Source: Streptomyces shenzhenensis (GTDB taxonomy: Bacteria; Actinomycetota; Actinomycetes; Streptomycetales; Streptomycetaceae). From it: 64,000 bases of DNA. The translations under genes and the position numbers were made by a program. Each line of letters opens with the position of its first letter. Positions within the stretch are counted from its first letter, which is position 1. Under the pieces are notes generated by a model. That model was given only the letters and a program-made list of their open reading frames with translations, had not been told where the DNA came from and did not search any database. The DNA is taken from NCBI RefSeq assembly GCF_003688995.1, contig NZ_PENI01000003.1, positions 372,001-436,000 on the forward strand, read 5' to 3'. Positions 1 through 12,229 of the stretch are shown piece by piece.

Positions 1-627
1 GTGGTCTCCAGCCAGCACGCCTCGGACATCGACCTGGAGTCCCTCCTCGCCCCCGACATCCGTGAGTTCGTCGTCGAGCCGGAGCTGAAGGCGCTGCTGG
101 ACGAGGGCATCAAGCTGGACACGGAGGGCTACCGGCTGCTGGTGAACCCGACGGGCCGGTTCGAGATCGGCGGCCCGATGGGTGACGCGGGCCTGACCGG
201 CCGGAAGATCATCATCGACACGTACGGGGGCATGGCGCGGCACGGCGGTGGCGCGTTCTCCGGCAAGGACCCGTCCAAGGTGGACCGCTCGGCCGCGTAC
301 GCGATGCGCTGGGTGGCGAAGAACGTGGTGGCCGCGGGCCTGGCCGCCCGCTGCGAGGTCCAGGTGGCGTACGCCATCGGCAAGGCCGAGCCGGTCGGTC
401 TGTTCGTGGAGACCTTCGGCACGCACAAGGTCGAGCCCGAGCGGATCGAGAAGGCCATCGACGAGGTCTTCGACCTGCGCCCGGCCGCCATCATCCGCGA
501 CCTGGACCTGCTCCGCCCGATCTACGCCCAGACCGCCGCCTACGGCCACTTCGGCCGGGAGCTGCCGGACTTCACCTGGGAGCGCACGGACCGCGTGGAC
601 GCCCTGCGCCAGGCCGTGGGCCTGTAG
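1..627 (+). CDS. metK: S-adenosylmethionine synthetase, C-terminal part (truncated by the window edge)
   Basis: Makes S-adenosylmethionine from methionine and ATP in the cytoplasm. The 208 visible residues are the second half of the roughly 400-residue enzyme. They hold both family signatures: [13 protein letters not shown] (Gly-rich, ATP/metal site) and [16 protein letters not shown] (phosphate-binding loop). The true start lies left of the window, so the GTG at position 1 is not a start. The C-terminus is complete (stop at 625-627). A 15-bp perfect terminator hairpin follows 33 nt later, so the gene probably ends its own transcription unit before priA. Confidence 0.97.
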   Translation: MVSSQHASDIDLESLLAPDIREFVVEPELKALLDEGIKLDTEGYRLLVNPTGRFEIGGPMGDAGLTGRKIIIDTYGGMARHGGGAFSGKDPSKVDRSAAYAMRWVAKNVVAAGLAARCEVQVAYAIGKAEPVGLFVETFGTHKVEPERIEKAIDEVFDLRPAAIIRDLDLLRPIYAQTAAYGHFGRELPDFTWERTDRVDALRQAVGL

Positions 628-660
628 TCCCGACGACCAGTCCCGACGACGCCCGGCACC

Positions 661-693
661 GAGGCCCGGTTCCCCCGCGGGGAACCGGGCCTC
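661..693 (+). terminator. Intrinsic terminator after metK
   Basis: Perfect inverted repeat: arms 661-675 and 679-693 (15 bp, GAGGCCCGGTTCCCC and its complement) with a 3-nt loop. There is no T tract, which is normal for Streptomyces terminators. It sits between the metK stop and the priA start. Confidence 0.85.
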
Positions 694-800
694 GCTGCGC
701 TGCGGGACGGGCGGTGCGCGGAACGCGCGGGCCCCGCGAGCCGGCCGTCGGTGTGGGCGACAGGCGCCGGTTGTCGCCGGGGTTTGGTAAGAATGCAAGC

Positions 801-2948
801 GTGAGCAGCGAGAACGGACAGGGCGGCGGCGGGGCCGAAGGGGCGCCGCCGGAGCAGCTCGCGCTCATCCGGGAGAGCGTGCGCGATGCCAAGGTGCCCC
901 GGGCCAAGCCGCGGACCTGGCGGGGAGCCGCGCTGGCCGAGGAGCTGCCGGTCGCGCGGGTGCTGGTCGACAAGGGCGTACTCCATCTCGACCGGTACTT
1001 CGACTACGCCGTGCCCGCGGAGCTGGACGAGCAGGCACAGCCCGGGGTGCGGGTGCGGGTCCGATTCGGGGCCGGCCGGCACCGGGTGCGGGAGGGGCGC
1101 CGGGAGGGCGGGGGCCTCATCGACGGATTCCTCGTCGAGCGGCGGGCCGAGTCCGACTACTCAGGGCCGCTGGCCGCGCTGGCCCAGGTGGTCTCCCCCG
1201 AGCCGGTGCTGAGCGAGGAGCTGCTGGGGCTCGCGCGGGCCGTCGCCGACCGGTACGCGGGCAGCCTCGCCGATGTGCTGCAACTGGCCGTGCCGCCGCG
1301 CAGCGCGCGCGCCGAGCGGCGGGTGTCGCCCACGCCGCCCACGCCGCCGGCACCGCCCGAGGCCGGGCCATGGGCCCGGTACGAGCGCGGGGCGGCCTTC
1401 ATCGAGTCGCTGGCCTCGGGGGGCACACCGCGGGCCGTGTGGAACGCGCTGCCGGGCCCGCGGTGGAGCGAGGAACTGGCCCTGGCCGTCGCCGCCACGC
1501 TCGCCTCGGGGCGCGGCGCGCTCGTCGTCGTACCGGACGGACGCGCCGCCGCCCGGGTCGACGCCGCGCTCACCGCACAGCTCGGCCAGGGGCGGCATGC
1601 GCTGCTCACCGCGGACGCCGGGCCCGAGAAGCGCTACGGGCAGTGGCTCGCCGTGCGCCGGGGGGCGGTACGCGCCGTCGTCGGGACGCGGGCCGCCATG
1701 TTCGCGCCGGTGCAGAACCTGGGGCTCCTCGCCATCTGGGACGACGGGGACGACAGCCACAGCGAGCCGCACGCCCCGCAGCCGCATGCCCGGGATGTGC
1801 TCCTGCTGCGCGCAGCCCTGGACAAGTGCGCTTTTCTGCTCGGGAGTTGGAGCTGCACCGTGGAGGCGGCGCAGCTGGTGGAGAGCGGCTGGGCGCGGCC
1901 CCTGGCCGCCGGCCGGGAGCAGGTGCGGCGCTCCGCCGCGCTGGTGCGGACCGTGGGGGACGGCGACCTCGCGCGTGACGAGGCCGCCCGCGCCGCCCGG
2001 CTGCCGACGCTCGCCTGGCAGGTGGTCAGGGACGGGCTGCGGCACGGGCCGGTGCTGGTGCAGGTGCCCCGGCGCGGCTATGTGCCGCGCCTGGCCTGCG
2101 CGACCTGCCGGGCGCCCGCCCGGTGCCTGCACTGCTCCGGGCCGCTGGAGGCGCGGGACGCGGGGGCGCTGCAGTGCGGCTGGTGCGGTCGTGAGGAGGC
2201 CGCCTGGCACTGCCCGGAGTGCGGCTCGTTCCGGCTGCGTGCGCAGATCGTGGGGGCGCGGCGGACCGCCGAGGAACTGGGGCGGGCCTTCCCGGCGGTG
2301 CCGGTGCGGACCTCGGGGCGCGAGCAGGTGCTGGACACGGTGCCGGGAGCGCCCGCGCTGGTCGTGAGCACACCGGGGGCTGAGCCGGTCGCCGAGGGCG
2401 GCTATGCGGCGGCGCTGCTCCTCGACGGCTGGGCCATGCTCGGCCGGCCGGACCTGCGGGCCGGCGAGGACGCGCTGCGCCGCTGGCTCGGGGCCGCGGC
2501 GCTGGTGCGGCCGCAGGGGGACGGCGGGACGGTGGTGGTCGTCGCCGAGCCGACCCTGCGGCCGGTCCAGGCGCTGGTGCGCTGGGATCCGGTGGGGCAC
2601 GCGGTGCGGGAGCTGGCGGACCGGGCCGAGCTGGGGTTCCCGCCGGTGTCCCGGATGGCGGCCGTCTCGGGCCCGGTGCAGGCCGTGGCCGAGTTCTTGG
2701 CGGCGGTCGAACTCCCGCCGGACGCCGAGGTGTTGGGGCCGGTACCGATGCCGGTCGGGCCCGCCGGACGGCCGCGGCGTACCGGGGGGCCGCCGCCCGG
2801 GGAGCAGTGGGAGCGGGCGCTGGTCCGGGTGCCGCCGGGCAGTGGGTCCGCACTCGCGATGGCTCTGAAGACGGCCCAGGCCGCACGGATGGTACGGGGC
2901 GGCGGCGAGCCGGTGCGGCTACGGATCGACCCGCCGGACATCGGCTGA
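801..2948 (+). CDS. priA: Actinobacterial PriA-like primosomal protein N', helicase motifs degenerate
   Basis: A 715-residue homologue of the replication-restart protein PriA. The N-terminal third holds the DNA-binding fold (VARVLVDKGVLHLDRYFDYAVP near residues 50-70). The zinc region near residues 432-475 has pairs CATC, CLHC, CGWC and CPEC, which are typical PriA zinc ligands. The Walker A loop expected ahead of VVVPDGRA is not recognisable, and the DEAH-like box reads WDDGDDS, so ATPase activity is doubtful; this is the usual state in actinobacteria. I chose the GTG at 801 (MSSENGQ) because upstream codons run back into the terminator region. Probably transcribed separately from metK. Confidence 0.9.
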   Translation: MSSENGQGGGGAEGAPPEQLALIRESVRDAKVPRAKPRTWRGAALAEELPVARVLVDKGVLHLDRYFDYAVPAELDEQAQPGVRVRVRFGAGRHRVREGRREGGGLIDGFLVERRAESDYSGPLAALAQVVSPEPVLSEELLGLARAVADRYAGSLADVLQLAVPPRSARAERRVSPTPPTPPAPPEAGPWARYERGAAFIESLASGGTPRAVWNALPGPRWSEELALAVAATLASGRGALVVVPDGRAAARVDAALTAQLGQGRHALLTADAGPEKRYGQWLAVRRGAVRAVVGTRAAMFAPVQNLGLLAIWDDGDDSHSEPHAPQPHARDVLLLRAALDKCAFLLGSWSCTVEAAQLVESGWARPLAAGREQVRRSAALVRTVGDGDLARDEAARAARLPTLAWQVVRDGLRHGPVLVQVPRRGYVPRLACATCRAPARCLHCSGPLEARDAGALQCGWCGREEAAWHCPECGSFRLRAQIVGARRTAEELGRAFPAVPVRTSGREQVLDTVPGAPALVVSTPGAEPVAEGGYAAALLLDGWAMLGRPDLRAGEDALRRWLGAAALVRPQGDGGTVVVVAEPTLRPVQALVRWDPVGHAVRELADRAELGFPPVSRMAAVSGPVQAVAEFLAAVELPPDAEVLGPVPMPVGPAGRPRRTGGPPPGEQWERALVRVPPGSGSALAMALKTAQAARMVRGGGEPVRLRIDPPDIG

Positions 2949-3155
2949 CGGGGCCTCGGCCGGGCTGGGGCCGGGCGGTCGAGGCTCGGGTGAGCGGGCG
3001 TCCGGCGCCGGGGGCGGCCGGTGATCGGGCGGTGGTCGGCCGCGCTTCGGACGGCCGGCGATCCGGCGGCGGTGCGCCGTCGCGTCCGAGGCTTCGCCGC
3101 ACGGGCAGGCAGTCGCCCTCCCGGTGCGTGCGTCGGGAGGGCGGGTGACCGCGGG

Positions 3156-3818
<663 letters not shown>

Positions 3819-3973
3819 CTATGCGTACGCCGTCGGCCCACCCGTACACCACCGGTCGTGGTCCGTCCCCGGAAGCCGGGCCTCCGCACGCGGGCGCCCG
3901 GCCGTGTGCTGATCCATCGGCATAGACTGGTGCGCTGCCCGTCCGCCCCCGCCCGAGAGGCCCCCACCCGCCC

Positions 3974-4906
3974 ATGAAGCTCGTCTTCGCCGGTACCCCC
4001 GAGGTCGCCGTTCCCGCCCTGGACGCACTCATCGCCTCCGGGCGGCACGAGGTGGCCGCCGTCGTCACGCGGCCCGACGCGCCGGCCGGGCGCGGGCGCC
4101 GGCTGGTCGCGTCCCCCGTGGCCGAGCGGGCGGAGGAGAGCGGGATCGAGGTGCTGAAGCCGGCGAAGCCGCGCGATCCCGAGTTCCTGGAACGGCTCAG
4201 GGAGATCGCCCCCGACTGCTGCCCCGTCGTCGCCTACGGGGCGCTGCTGCCGCGCGTGGCCCTGGACATCCCCGCCCACGGCTGGGTCAACCTGCACTTC
4301 TCGCTGCTGCCCGCCTGGCGCGGCGCGGCGCCCGTGCAGCACGCCCTCATGGCGGGGGACGAGATCACCGGCGCCTCGACCTTCCTGATCGAGGAGGGGC
4401 TCGACTCGGGCCCCGTCTACGGGACGGTCACGGAGGAGATCCGGCACACCGACACCAGCGGCGATCTGCTCACCCGGCTCGCCTTCGCCGGCGCCGGGCT
4501 GCTCGCCGCGACCATGGACGGCATCGAGGACGGCACGCTGAAGGCCGTACCGCAGCCGGCGGACGGCATCACCGTCGCCCCGAAGATCACCGTCGAGGAC
4601 GCCCGGGTCGACTGGCACGCCCCGGCGTTGCGCGTCGACCGGGTGGTGCGCGGCTGCACCCCGGCACCGGGCGCCTGGACCACCTTCCGCGGCGAGCGGC
4701 TCAAGCTCATCCAGGTCGCCCCCGTGCCCGAGCGTACGGACCTCGCCGCGGGGCAGCCGGCGGTCGGCAAGAACAGCGTCCACGTGGGCACCGGGTCGTA
4801 CGCCGTCGAGCTGCTGTGGGTGCAGGCCCAGGGCAAGAAGCCGATGCGGGCCGCGGACTGGGCGCGCGGTGTGCGGATCGCGGACGGGGAGACGCTGGGC
4901 GGCTGA
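3974..4906 (+). CDS. fmt: Methionyl-tRNA formyltransferase
   Basis: Transfers the formyl group from 10-formyltetrahydrofolate to initiator Met-tRNA. The 310-residue length is typical. The N-terminal formyltransferase domain begins [16 protein letters not shown] and carries the catalytic block [17 protein letters not shown] near residue 100 and [11 protein letters not shown] near residue 140. The C-terminal OB-like domain follows a break near residue 205 ([14 protein letters not shown]). It precedes rsmB by 78 nt on the same strand, so translation initiation and 16S rRNA modification genes are neighbours. No peptide deformylase gene is adjacent. Confidence 0.97.
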   Translation: MKLVFAGTPEVAVPALDALIASGRHEVAAVVTRPDAPAGRGRRLVASPVAERAEESGIEVLKPAKPRDPEFLERLREIAPDCCPVVAYGALLPRVALDIPAHGWVNLHFSLLPAWRGAAPVQHALMAGDEITGASTFLIEEGLDSGPVYGTVTEEIRHTDTSGDLLTRLAFAGAGLLAATMDGIEDGTLKAVPQPADGITVAPKITVEDARVDWHAPALRVDRVVRGCTPAPGAWTTFRGERLKLIQVAPVPERTDLAAGQPAVGKNSVHVGTGSYAVELLWVQAQGKKPMRAADWARGVRIADGETLGG

Positions 4907-4984
4907 CGCCCCGTCCGGCGCCCGCGGCGTCCTGCCGACGTACGCTGGGACGCGCACCCCTTCCACCACCGGAGCACCTTTTTC

Positions 4985-6403
4985 GTGAGCGAGCAGTCCC
5001 GCCGGCCCCGCAAGCCCGGCAAGCCCTACCGTCGTCCCCACAAGGACCCCGTCCGCATCCTCGCCTTCGACGCCCTGCGGGCCGTGGACGAGCGGGACGC
5101 GTACGCCAACCTCGTACTGCCGCCGCTGCTGCGCAAGGCACGGGAGAAGGGCGACTTCGACGTCCGGGACGCCGCCCTCGCCACCGAGCTGGTGTACGGG
5201 ACGCTGCGCCGGCAGGGCACGTACGACGCGATCATCGCGGCCTGTGTCGACCGGCCGCTGCGCGAGGTCGACCCGCCGGTCCTCGACGTGCTCAGCCTCG
5301 GCGCGCATCAGCTCCTCGGCACCCGGATCCCGACGCACGCCGCCGTGTCCGCCTCCGTCGAGCTGGCCCGGGTGGTCCTCGGCGACGGGCGGGCCAAGTT
5401 CGTCAACGCGGTGCTGCGGAAGGTCGCGCAGCACGACCTCGACGGCTGGCTGGCCACGGTGGCACCGCCCTACGACGAGGACCCGGAGGACCATCTCGCG
5501 GTCGTGCACTCGCATCCCCGCTGGGTCGTCTCCGCGCTGTGGGACTCGCTCGGCGGCGGGCGGGCCGGCATCGAGGACCTGCTGGAGGCCGACAACGAAC
5601 GCCCCGAGGTGACGCTCGTCGCCCGGCCGGGCCGGGCCGACCCGCAGGAGCTGCTCCGCGAGGACGCCGCCGTGCCGGGGCGCTGGTCGCCGTACGCCGT
5701 GCGGCTCACCGAGGGCGGGGAGCCCGGCGCCATCGACGCGGTACGGGAGAGCCGGGCCGGCGTGCAGGACGAGGGCAGCCAGTTGGTCGCGCTCGCCCTG
5801 GCCGGCGCGCCGCTGGACGGGCCGGACGAGAAGTGGCTCGACGGGTGCGCGGGGCCCGGCGGCAAGGCCGCGCTGCTCGGGGCGCTGGCCGCCCAGCGCG
5901 GGGCCGTCCTGCTCGCCGCCGAGAAGCAGCCGCACCGCGCCGGTCTGGTGGCCAGGGCGCTGCACGGCAACCCGGGGCCGTACCAGGTCGTCGCCGCCGA
6001 CGGGACCCGGCCGCCGTGGCGGCCCGGCAGCTTCGACCGGGTGCTGGTGGACGTGCCGTGCACCGGTCTCGGTGCCCTGCGCAGGCGGCCCGAGGCCCGC
6101 TGGCGGCGGCGCCCGGAGGACCTGGAAGGCTTCGCGCCGCTGCAGCGGGCGCTGCTGCGCGGCGCGCTGGACTCGGTGCGGGTCGGCGGCGTCGTCGGCT
6201 ACGCGACCTGCTCGCCGCACCTCGCCGAGACCCGCGCGGTCGTCGACGACGTGCTCAAGCAGCGCCCGCACACCGAACTCGTCGACGCCCGCCCGCTGCT
6301 GCCGGGGGTGCCCGCGCTCGGCGCGGGCCCCGACATCCAGCTGTGGCCGCATCTGCACGGCACCGACGCGATGTACCTGGCCCTGATCCGCCGAACCGCC
6401 TGA
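4985..6403 (+). CDS. rsmB: 16S rRNA (cytosine-C5) methyltransferase RsmB/Sun
   Basis: Methylates a cytosine of 16S rRNA using SAM. A basic N-terminal extension leads into a NusB-like RNA-binding domain (about residues 20-160, ending VNAVLRKVAQ). The Rossmann methyltransferase domain has the SAM loop LDGCAGPGGKAALLG near residue 290. Two catalytic cysteines are visible: DVPCTGLGALRRRPEARW and YATCSPH. Length 472 residues is normal. The start is GTG at 4985, just after a run of T. The gene is followed by a hairpin-forming repeat-like element before rpe. Confidence 0.95.
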   Translation: MSEQSRRPRKPGKPYRRPHKDPVRILAFDALRAVDERDAYANLVLPPLLRKAREKGDFDVRDAALATELVYGTLRRQGTYDAIIAACVDRPLREVDPPVLDVLSLGAHQLLGTRIPTHAAVSASVELARVVLGDGRAKFVNAVLRKVAQHDLDGWLATVAPPYDEDPEDHLAVVHSHPRWVVSALWDSLGGGRAGIEDLLEADNERPEVTLVARPGRADPQELLREDAAVPGRWSPYAVRLTEGGEPGAIDAVRESRAGVQDEGSQLVALALAGAPLDGPDEKWLDGCAGPGGKAALLGALAAQRGAVLLAAEKQPHRAGLVARALHGNPGPYQVVAADGTRPPWRPGSFDRVLVDVPCTGLGALRRRPEARWRRRPEDLEGFAPLQRALLRGALDSVRVGGVVGYATCSPHLAETRAVVDDVLKQRPHTELVDARPLLPGVPALGAGPDIQLWPHLHGTDAMYLALIRRTA

Positions 6404-6411
6404 AACACCGC

Positions 6412-6472
6412 TGGGGGGTCGGCCGACCCAGGGGCGCGGGGAACTGCGCGACCAGCCCCCCACCGACCCGCA
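6412..6472 (+). repeat. Intergenic hairpin element of a kind often dispersed in Streptomyces
   Basis: The spacer between rsmB and rpe contains a G-rich run (6412-6421), the core GGGGCGCGGGGAACTGCGCG (6431-6450), a C-rich run, then CACCGACCCGCAG. The G-rich and C-rich parts pair imperfectly into a long hairpin that could end rsmB transcription. From general familiarity, near-identical intergenic sequences recur many times in Streptomyces chromosomes. Only one copy is in this window, so repetition cannot be shown here. Confidence 0.5.
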
Positions 6473-6535
6473 GACGGACCACAACCGAATGGACCGCCGT
6501 TACGGCCCGGCGCAGCGGCATGGCAGGCTTGGGGC

Positions 6536-7222
6536 ATGGCCGTGCAGATCAACCCCAGCATCCTGTCCGCCGACTTCGCCCGCCTCGCGGACGAGGCGAA
6601 GGCGGTCGAGGGGGCCGACTGGCTCCACGTCGACGTCATGGACAACCATTTCGTCCCGAACCTCACGCTCGGTGTGCCGGTCGTGGAGTCCCTGGCACGG
6701 GCCACGGACACACCGCTCGACTGCCATCTGATGATCGAGGACGCCGATCGCTGGGCCCCGCAGTACGTCGAGGCGGGCGCCTCCTCGGTCACCTTCCACG
6801 TCGAGGCGGCCGCCGCACCCGTGCGGCTCGCCCGCGAGATCCGCGCCAAGGGGGCCCGCGCGTCCATGGCGCTCAAGCCCGCGACGCCCATCGAGCCGTA
6901 CGAGGACCTGCTCCCCGAACTCGACATGCTGCTGATCATGACGGTCGAGCCGGGCTTCGGCGGCCAGGCGTTCCTCGACATCATGCTCCCGAAGATCCGC
7001 CGCACCCGTGAGTTGATCGACAAGCACGGCCTCGAACTGTGGCTCCAGGTGGACGGCGGAGTGTCGGCGGCCACGATCGAGCGGTGCGCGGACGCGGGAG
7101 CCGACGTCTTCGTCGCCGGTTCGGCCGTCTACGGGGCGAACGACCCGGCGGCGGCGGTGCGCGCACTGCGCGCACAGGCGCAGGAGGCCACCGCCAAGGC
7201 GTCCTGGGCATGCGACCACTGA
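6536..7222 (+). CDS. rpe: Ribulose-phosphate 3-epimerase
   Basis: Interconverts ribulose 5-phosphate and xylulose 5-phosphate in the pentose phosphate pathway. A 228-residue TIM barrel with all family blocks: [13 protein letters not shown] at the start, [14 protein letters not shown] (metal His and Asp), [19 protein letters not shown] and VDGGVSA. The start ATG at 6536 gives the standard N-terminus. The last residues after [12 protein letters not shown] are a short variable tail. The next gene, a sugar-phosphate-sensing regulator, lies about 100 nt downstream on the same strand and could respond to metabolites of this pathway (inference from position only). Confidence 0.96.
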   Translation: MAVQINPSILSADFARLADEAKAVEGADWLHVDVMDNHFVPNLTLGVPVVESLARATDTPLDCHLMIEDADRWAPQYVEAGASSVTFHVEAAAAPVRLAREIRAKGARASMALKPATPIEPYEDLLPELDMLLIMTVEPGFGGQAFLDIMLPKIRRTRELIDKHGLELWLQVDGGVSAATIERCADAGADVFVAGSAVYGANDPAAAVRALRAQAQEATAKASWACDH

Positions 7223-7324
7223 GCCACAGGTACGTGAACGGCGCCCACCAGGGCTGATCAACCGCGCCGGATCTGCAAGGATGAACGGCGAATCCAGAGT
7301 GTGAACAGCAGTGAGGAGAACGCC

Positions 7325-8338
7325 GTGTCGGGTATGTCGGCGGGCCGCATGCGGATGGGACCCGCTGAGCTGGTGCAGGCGGCGGCCATGGCCCGCCGCT
7401 TCTACCTCGAGGGCAAGTCCAAGATCCAGATCGCGGAGGAGTTCGGCGTCAGCCGCTTCAAGGTGGCCCGGGTCCTGGAGACGGCCCTGGAACGGGATCT
7501 CGTGCGCATCGAGATCCGTGTGCCGGCCGAGCTGGACGCCGAGCGCTCCGACGCGCTCCGCGCCCGCTACGGTCTCAGACACGCCGTCGTGGTCGAGTCC
7601 CCGGCCGAGGCCGAGGAGACCCCGGATCCGGAGAACCTCGGCGAGGTCGCGGCCGATCTGCTCGGCGAGCTGGTCAACGAGGGAGACGTGCTGGGCCTGG
7701 CCTGGGGCCGGTCCACCATCCACATGGCCGCCGCCCTCGACCGGCTGCCGCCGTGCACGGTGGTCCAGCTGACGGGCGTGTACGACGCCGGGACCGCGGA
7801 ACGCGGCTCGGTCGAGGCCGTCCGCCGCGCCGCCCAGGTGTCCGGCGGCGACGCGCACCCCATCTACGCGCCGATGCTGCTGCCGGACGCGGCCACCGCG
7901 TCGGCGCTGCGCAACCAGACGGGGATCGCCCGGGCCTTCGAGTACTTCGACAAGGTCACGGTCGCCTGTGTCTCGATCGGCTCCTGGGAGTCGGGCATCT
8001 CGACGGTGCACGACATGCTCAGCGACGAGGAGCGCGGGCACTACGCCTCGCTCGGGGTCGCCGCCGAGATGTCCGCGCACCTCTTCGACGCGGACGGCCG
8101 CCGGGTCGGCCGGGACCTGGGGGAGCGCTGCATCACGGTCAAGGCCGACCAGCTCCGCCGGGTCCCCGAGGTCGTCGCGATCGCGGGCGGGCAGCGCAAG
8201 GCGGCCGCGATCGACGCGGTGCTGCGCTCCGGCCTCGTCACCAGCCTGGTGACGGACACCTCGGCCGCGGACTACCTGATGGCCGCGGGCCCCACGCCGC
8301 GGCCCGCCCTGAACCGGGCCGACCCCGACGGACCCTGA
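7325..8338 (+). CDS. SorC/DeoR-type sugar-binding transcriptional regulator
   Basis: A 337-residue regulator: N-terminal HTH (FYLEGKSKIQIAEEFGVSRFKVARVLE, about residues 20-50), then a SorC effector domain of the phosphosugar-isomerase fold with the phosphate-loop-like stretch LGLAWGRSTIHMAAAL. The GTG at 7325 is preferred over the GTG at 7301 because GAGGAG lies six bases upstream of it; the longer form would add eight residues. Proteins of this family sense phosphorylated sugars. The neighbour rpe makes a pentose phosphate link plausible, but no operator was identified. Confidence 0.88.
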   Translation: MSGMSAGRMRMGPAELVQAAAMARRFYLEGKSKIQIAEEFGVSRFKVARVLETALERDLVRIEIRVPAELDAERSDALRARYGLRHAVVVESPAEAEETPDPENLGEVAADLLGELVNEGDVLGLAWGRSTIHMAAALDRLPPCTVVQLTGVYDAGTAERGSVEAVRRAAQVSGGDAHPIYAPMLLPDAATASALRNQTGIARAFEYFDKVTVACVSIGSWESGISTVHDMLSDEERGHYASLGVAAEMSAHLFDADGRRVGRDLGERCITVKADQLRRVPEVVAIAGGQRKAAAIDAVLRSGLVTSLVTDTSAADYLMAAGPTPRPALNRADPDGP

Positions 8339-8397
8339 CCGGCCCCGGCAGCGGTCCGGTGCGCGCGACGCGGGGACAGCCGTGACACCATCGACGC

Positions 8398-8795
8398 ATG
8401 GTGCTGCGGTCTGTCCCCCGTGCGCTTTCGGCGCTCCTGCTCTGTTTAGCCGTCCTGGTCGCGGGCTGTTCCTCGGCCCGGACCGGGGCCGTGGACGTCT
8501 CCGCGCCGCCCTGGGCGGCCGGCATGTCCACGGTCGCGGAGGCCCGGCTGCCGGCCGAGGCCCGGCAGACCCTGGCCCTCATCGACCGCGGCGGCCCCTA
8601 CCCGTACGCCAAGGACGGTGCCGTCTTCGGTAACTTCGAGGGGCTGCTGCCCCAGCACACGCGCGGCTATTACCACGAGTACACCGTGCAGACCCCGGGG
8701 TCGCGTGACCGCGGCGCCCGGCGCATCGTCACGGGGCAGGGCGGCGAGACCTACTACACCGATGATCACTACGAATCGTTCCGGGCGGTGCTGAG

Positions 8796-8799
<4 letters not shown>
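8398..8799 (+). CDS. Barnase/RNase Sa-type guanyl-specific ribonuclease, predicted lipoprotein
   Basis: A 133-residue secreted RNase. Residues 1-23 are a signal peptide ending in a lipobox (LVAGC, Cys24), so it should be anchored outside the membrane. The mature part matches microbial RNases: DRGGPYPYAKDG, then the catalytic set Glu94 (YYHEYTV), Arg108/109 (GARRIVTG) and His124 (TDDHYESF). All expected active-site residues are present, so it is probably active. Its stop overlaps the ATG of the barstar gene (ATGA at 8796-8799), so toxin and inhibitor are translationally coupled. The lipid anchor is less usual than free secretion for this family. Confidence 0.9.
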
Positions 8800-10731
<1,932 letters not shown>

Positions 10732-10775
10732 CCCCCGCCGGTGCCGGACCCGAACGAAGAAGTGAACCACCCGCA

Positions 10776-11228
10776 GTGCTGAACGAGCTCGACGAACGCA
10801 TCGTGCACGCCCTCGCCGAGGACGCCCGCCGCTCCTACGCGGACATCGGGCAGCTGGTCGGGCTGTCCGCGCCGGCCGTGAAACGGCGTGTGGACCGGCT
10901 GCGCGCCACCGGGGCCATCACCGGATTCACGGTGCGGGTGGACCCGGCGGCGCTCGGCTGGGAGACCGAGGGGTACATCGAGCTGTACTGCCGGCGCAAC
11001 ACCTCGCCGGAGACCATCCGGCGGGGTCTGGAGCGCTATCAGGAGGTGGTGGCCGCGTCCACCGTCACCGGGGAGGCGGACGCCGTCGTCCAGGTCTTCG
11101 CCGCCGACATGCGCCACTTCGAGCGGGTGCTGGAGCGGATCGCGGGCGAGCCGTTCGTGGAGCGGACCAAGTCCGTGCTGGTCCTGTCACCGCTGCTGCG
11201 CCGCTTCTCCTCGGGCGCACCGAGCTGA
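10776..11228 (+). CDS. Lrp/AsnC-family transcriptional regulator
   Basis: A 150-residue regulator with an N-terminal winged HTH (RSYADIGQLVGLSAPAVKRRVDRLRATGAITGF) and a C-terminal RAM/ligand-binding domain (VVAASTVTGEADAVVQVFAADMRHFERVLERI). GTG at 10776 (MLNELDERIV) gives the standard Lrp start; the ribosome site upstream is weak. It lies 44 nt after guaB1. The effector is probably an amino acid, as for most of the family, but nothing here identifies it. Confidence 0.9.
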   Translation: MLNELDERIVHALAEDARRSYADIGQLVGLSAPAVKRRVDRLRATGAITGFTVRVDPAALGWETEGYIELYCRRNTSPETIRRGLERYQEVVAASTVTGEADAVVQVFAADMRHFERVLERIAGEPFVERTKSVLVLSPLLRRFSSGAPS

Positions 11229-11235
11229 TCCGCCG

Positions 11236-11415
11236 TCACCCGGCCCGGGGCACGCGGCCCGGGCCACGGCGCGCGGCCACGAACGTCCCGGACCGGGCGC
11301 GGCGCGGTCCGTGCGGCCGGCCGGCCGGGCGGGCGTACCGGGTCGCGTCGCGGCGGGTGAAGGACCGCTCCAGCACCGTGTCGAGTCCGCGCCACACGGC
11401 GTCCCGGTCCGCCAT
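11236..11415 (-). pseudogene. Possible fragment of an SRPBCC-like protein
   Basis: Reading leftward after the GntR gene, one frame encodes PPYADEHATVMADRDAVWRG, then LDTVLERSFTRRDATRYAR, which resembles the first 40-50 residues of small SRPBCC (polyketide cyclase-like) proteins of streptomycetes. After that the frame becomes low-complexity Arg/Gly/Pro and stops at 11236-11238. The rest of a roughly 150-residue protein is missing. Taken as a remnant; the family assignment rests on recall of similar sequences. Confidence 0.3.
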
Positions 11416-11479
11416 GACGGTCGCGTGCTCGTCGGCGTAGGGCGGCGCGGCGGCGCGGGCGCGGGCCGGGCGGGCCGCT

Positions 11480-12229
11480 TCAGTCGGTCCGGTCGGCGGT
11501 CTTGCGGGACAGGGCGTTGTTCCCGATCGAATTGTGCACGCTGAAGCTGACGGCGTCCGAGCGGTAGCGGTCGTCCGACCACTCCACCGGGCGGCCCTCG
11601 CGGGTCGTCGTCACCCGGCGGACCCGCAGCAGCGGGCTCGTCCGGCGCACGCGGAGCAGTTCCGCGTCCTGGGCGCCCGCCGCCACCGCGTCGATGGCGT
11701 GCTCGCCGTACGCGAAGACCAGGCCCGTGTCCTCGAACAGGCGCTGGGTGACGGAGGGGCAGTCCGGCTCGATCGCCTCGACGGCCGGCGCGATCCAGTC
11801 CGCGTACACGGTCCGTTCCAGCAGCACCGGTTCGCCGTCCAGACCGCGCACCCGCAGCACATGCAACACCGGTGTCCCGGCCCGCACTTGGAGGCGGACG
11901 GCGTCCTCCTCGGCGGCCGGGCGGTGCTCCTGTGACACCACGTGCCCGGTCGCCTCCCGGCCCATCGCCCGCGCCCACTGGGCGAAGCTGCGCAGCTCCG
12001 CGAAGCTCTGGCTGCGGCGGCTGGCCAGGACCACGCGCCGGGCGCCCTGGCGGGAGCCGATCAGCCCCTCGGCGGTGAGGGCCGCGACCGCCTGGCGGAC
12101 CGTGCCGCGCGAGACGCCGTACCGCGCCGCGAGTTCGGTCTCCGCGGGCAGCCGGCTGCCGACTGTGTACTCCTCGCGGTCGATCGCTCGCCGCAGTTCG
12201 TCGGCGATCTCCTCGTGTCGCGCGGTCAT
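11480..12229 (-). CDS. GntR-family regulator with UTRA effector domain
   Basis: A 249-residue HutC/UTRA-type repressor. The N-terminal winged HTH is EYTVGSRLPAETELAARYGV followed by SRGTVRQAVAALTAEGLI; the UTRA domain spans about residues 90-240 (TPVLHVLRVRGLDGEPVLLERTVY). The start ATG at 12229 has AGAGGGG five bases upstream. The gene diverges from the ABC uptake operon beginning at 12443, and a near-perfect palindrome lies between them, so it very likely represses that operon and perhaps itself, with the imported compound or its phosphorylated product as effector (inference). Confidence 0.92.
   Translation of the reverse strand: MTARHEEIADELRRAIDREEYTVGSRLPAETELAARYGVSRGTVRQAVAALTAEGLIGSRQGARRVVLASRRSQSFAELRSFAQWARAMGREATGHVVSQEHRPAAEEDAVRLQVRAGTPVLHVLRVRGLDGEPVLLERTVYADWIAPAVEAIEPDCPSVTQRLFEDTGLVFAYGEHAIDAVAAGAQDAELLRVRRTSPLLRVRRVTTTREGRPVEWSDDRYRSDAVSFSVHNSIGNNALSRKTADRTD

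Noticed and set aside
248..790. Long Arg/Pro-rich frame over the metK 3' end
   Set aside because: Shadow frame of metK and its terminator; composition is typical of the alternative frames of high-G+C genes.
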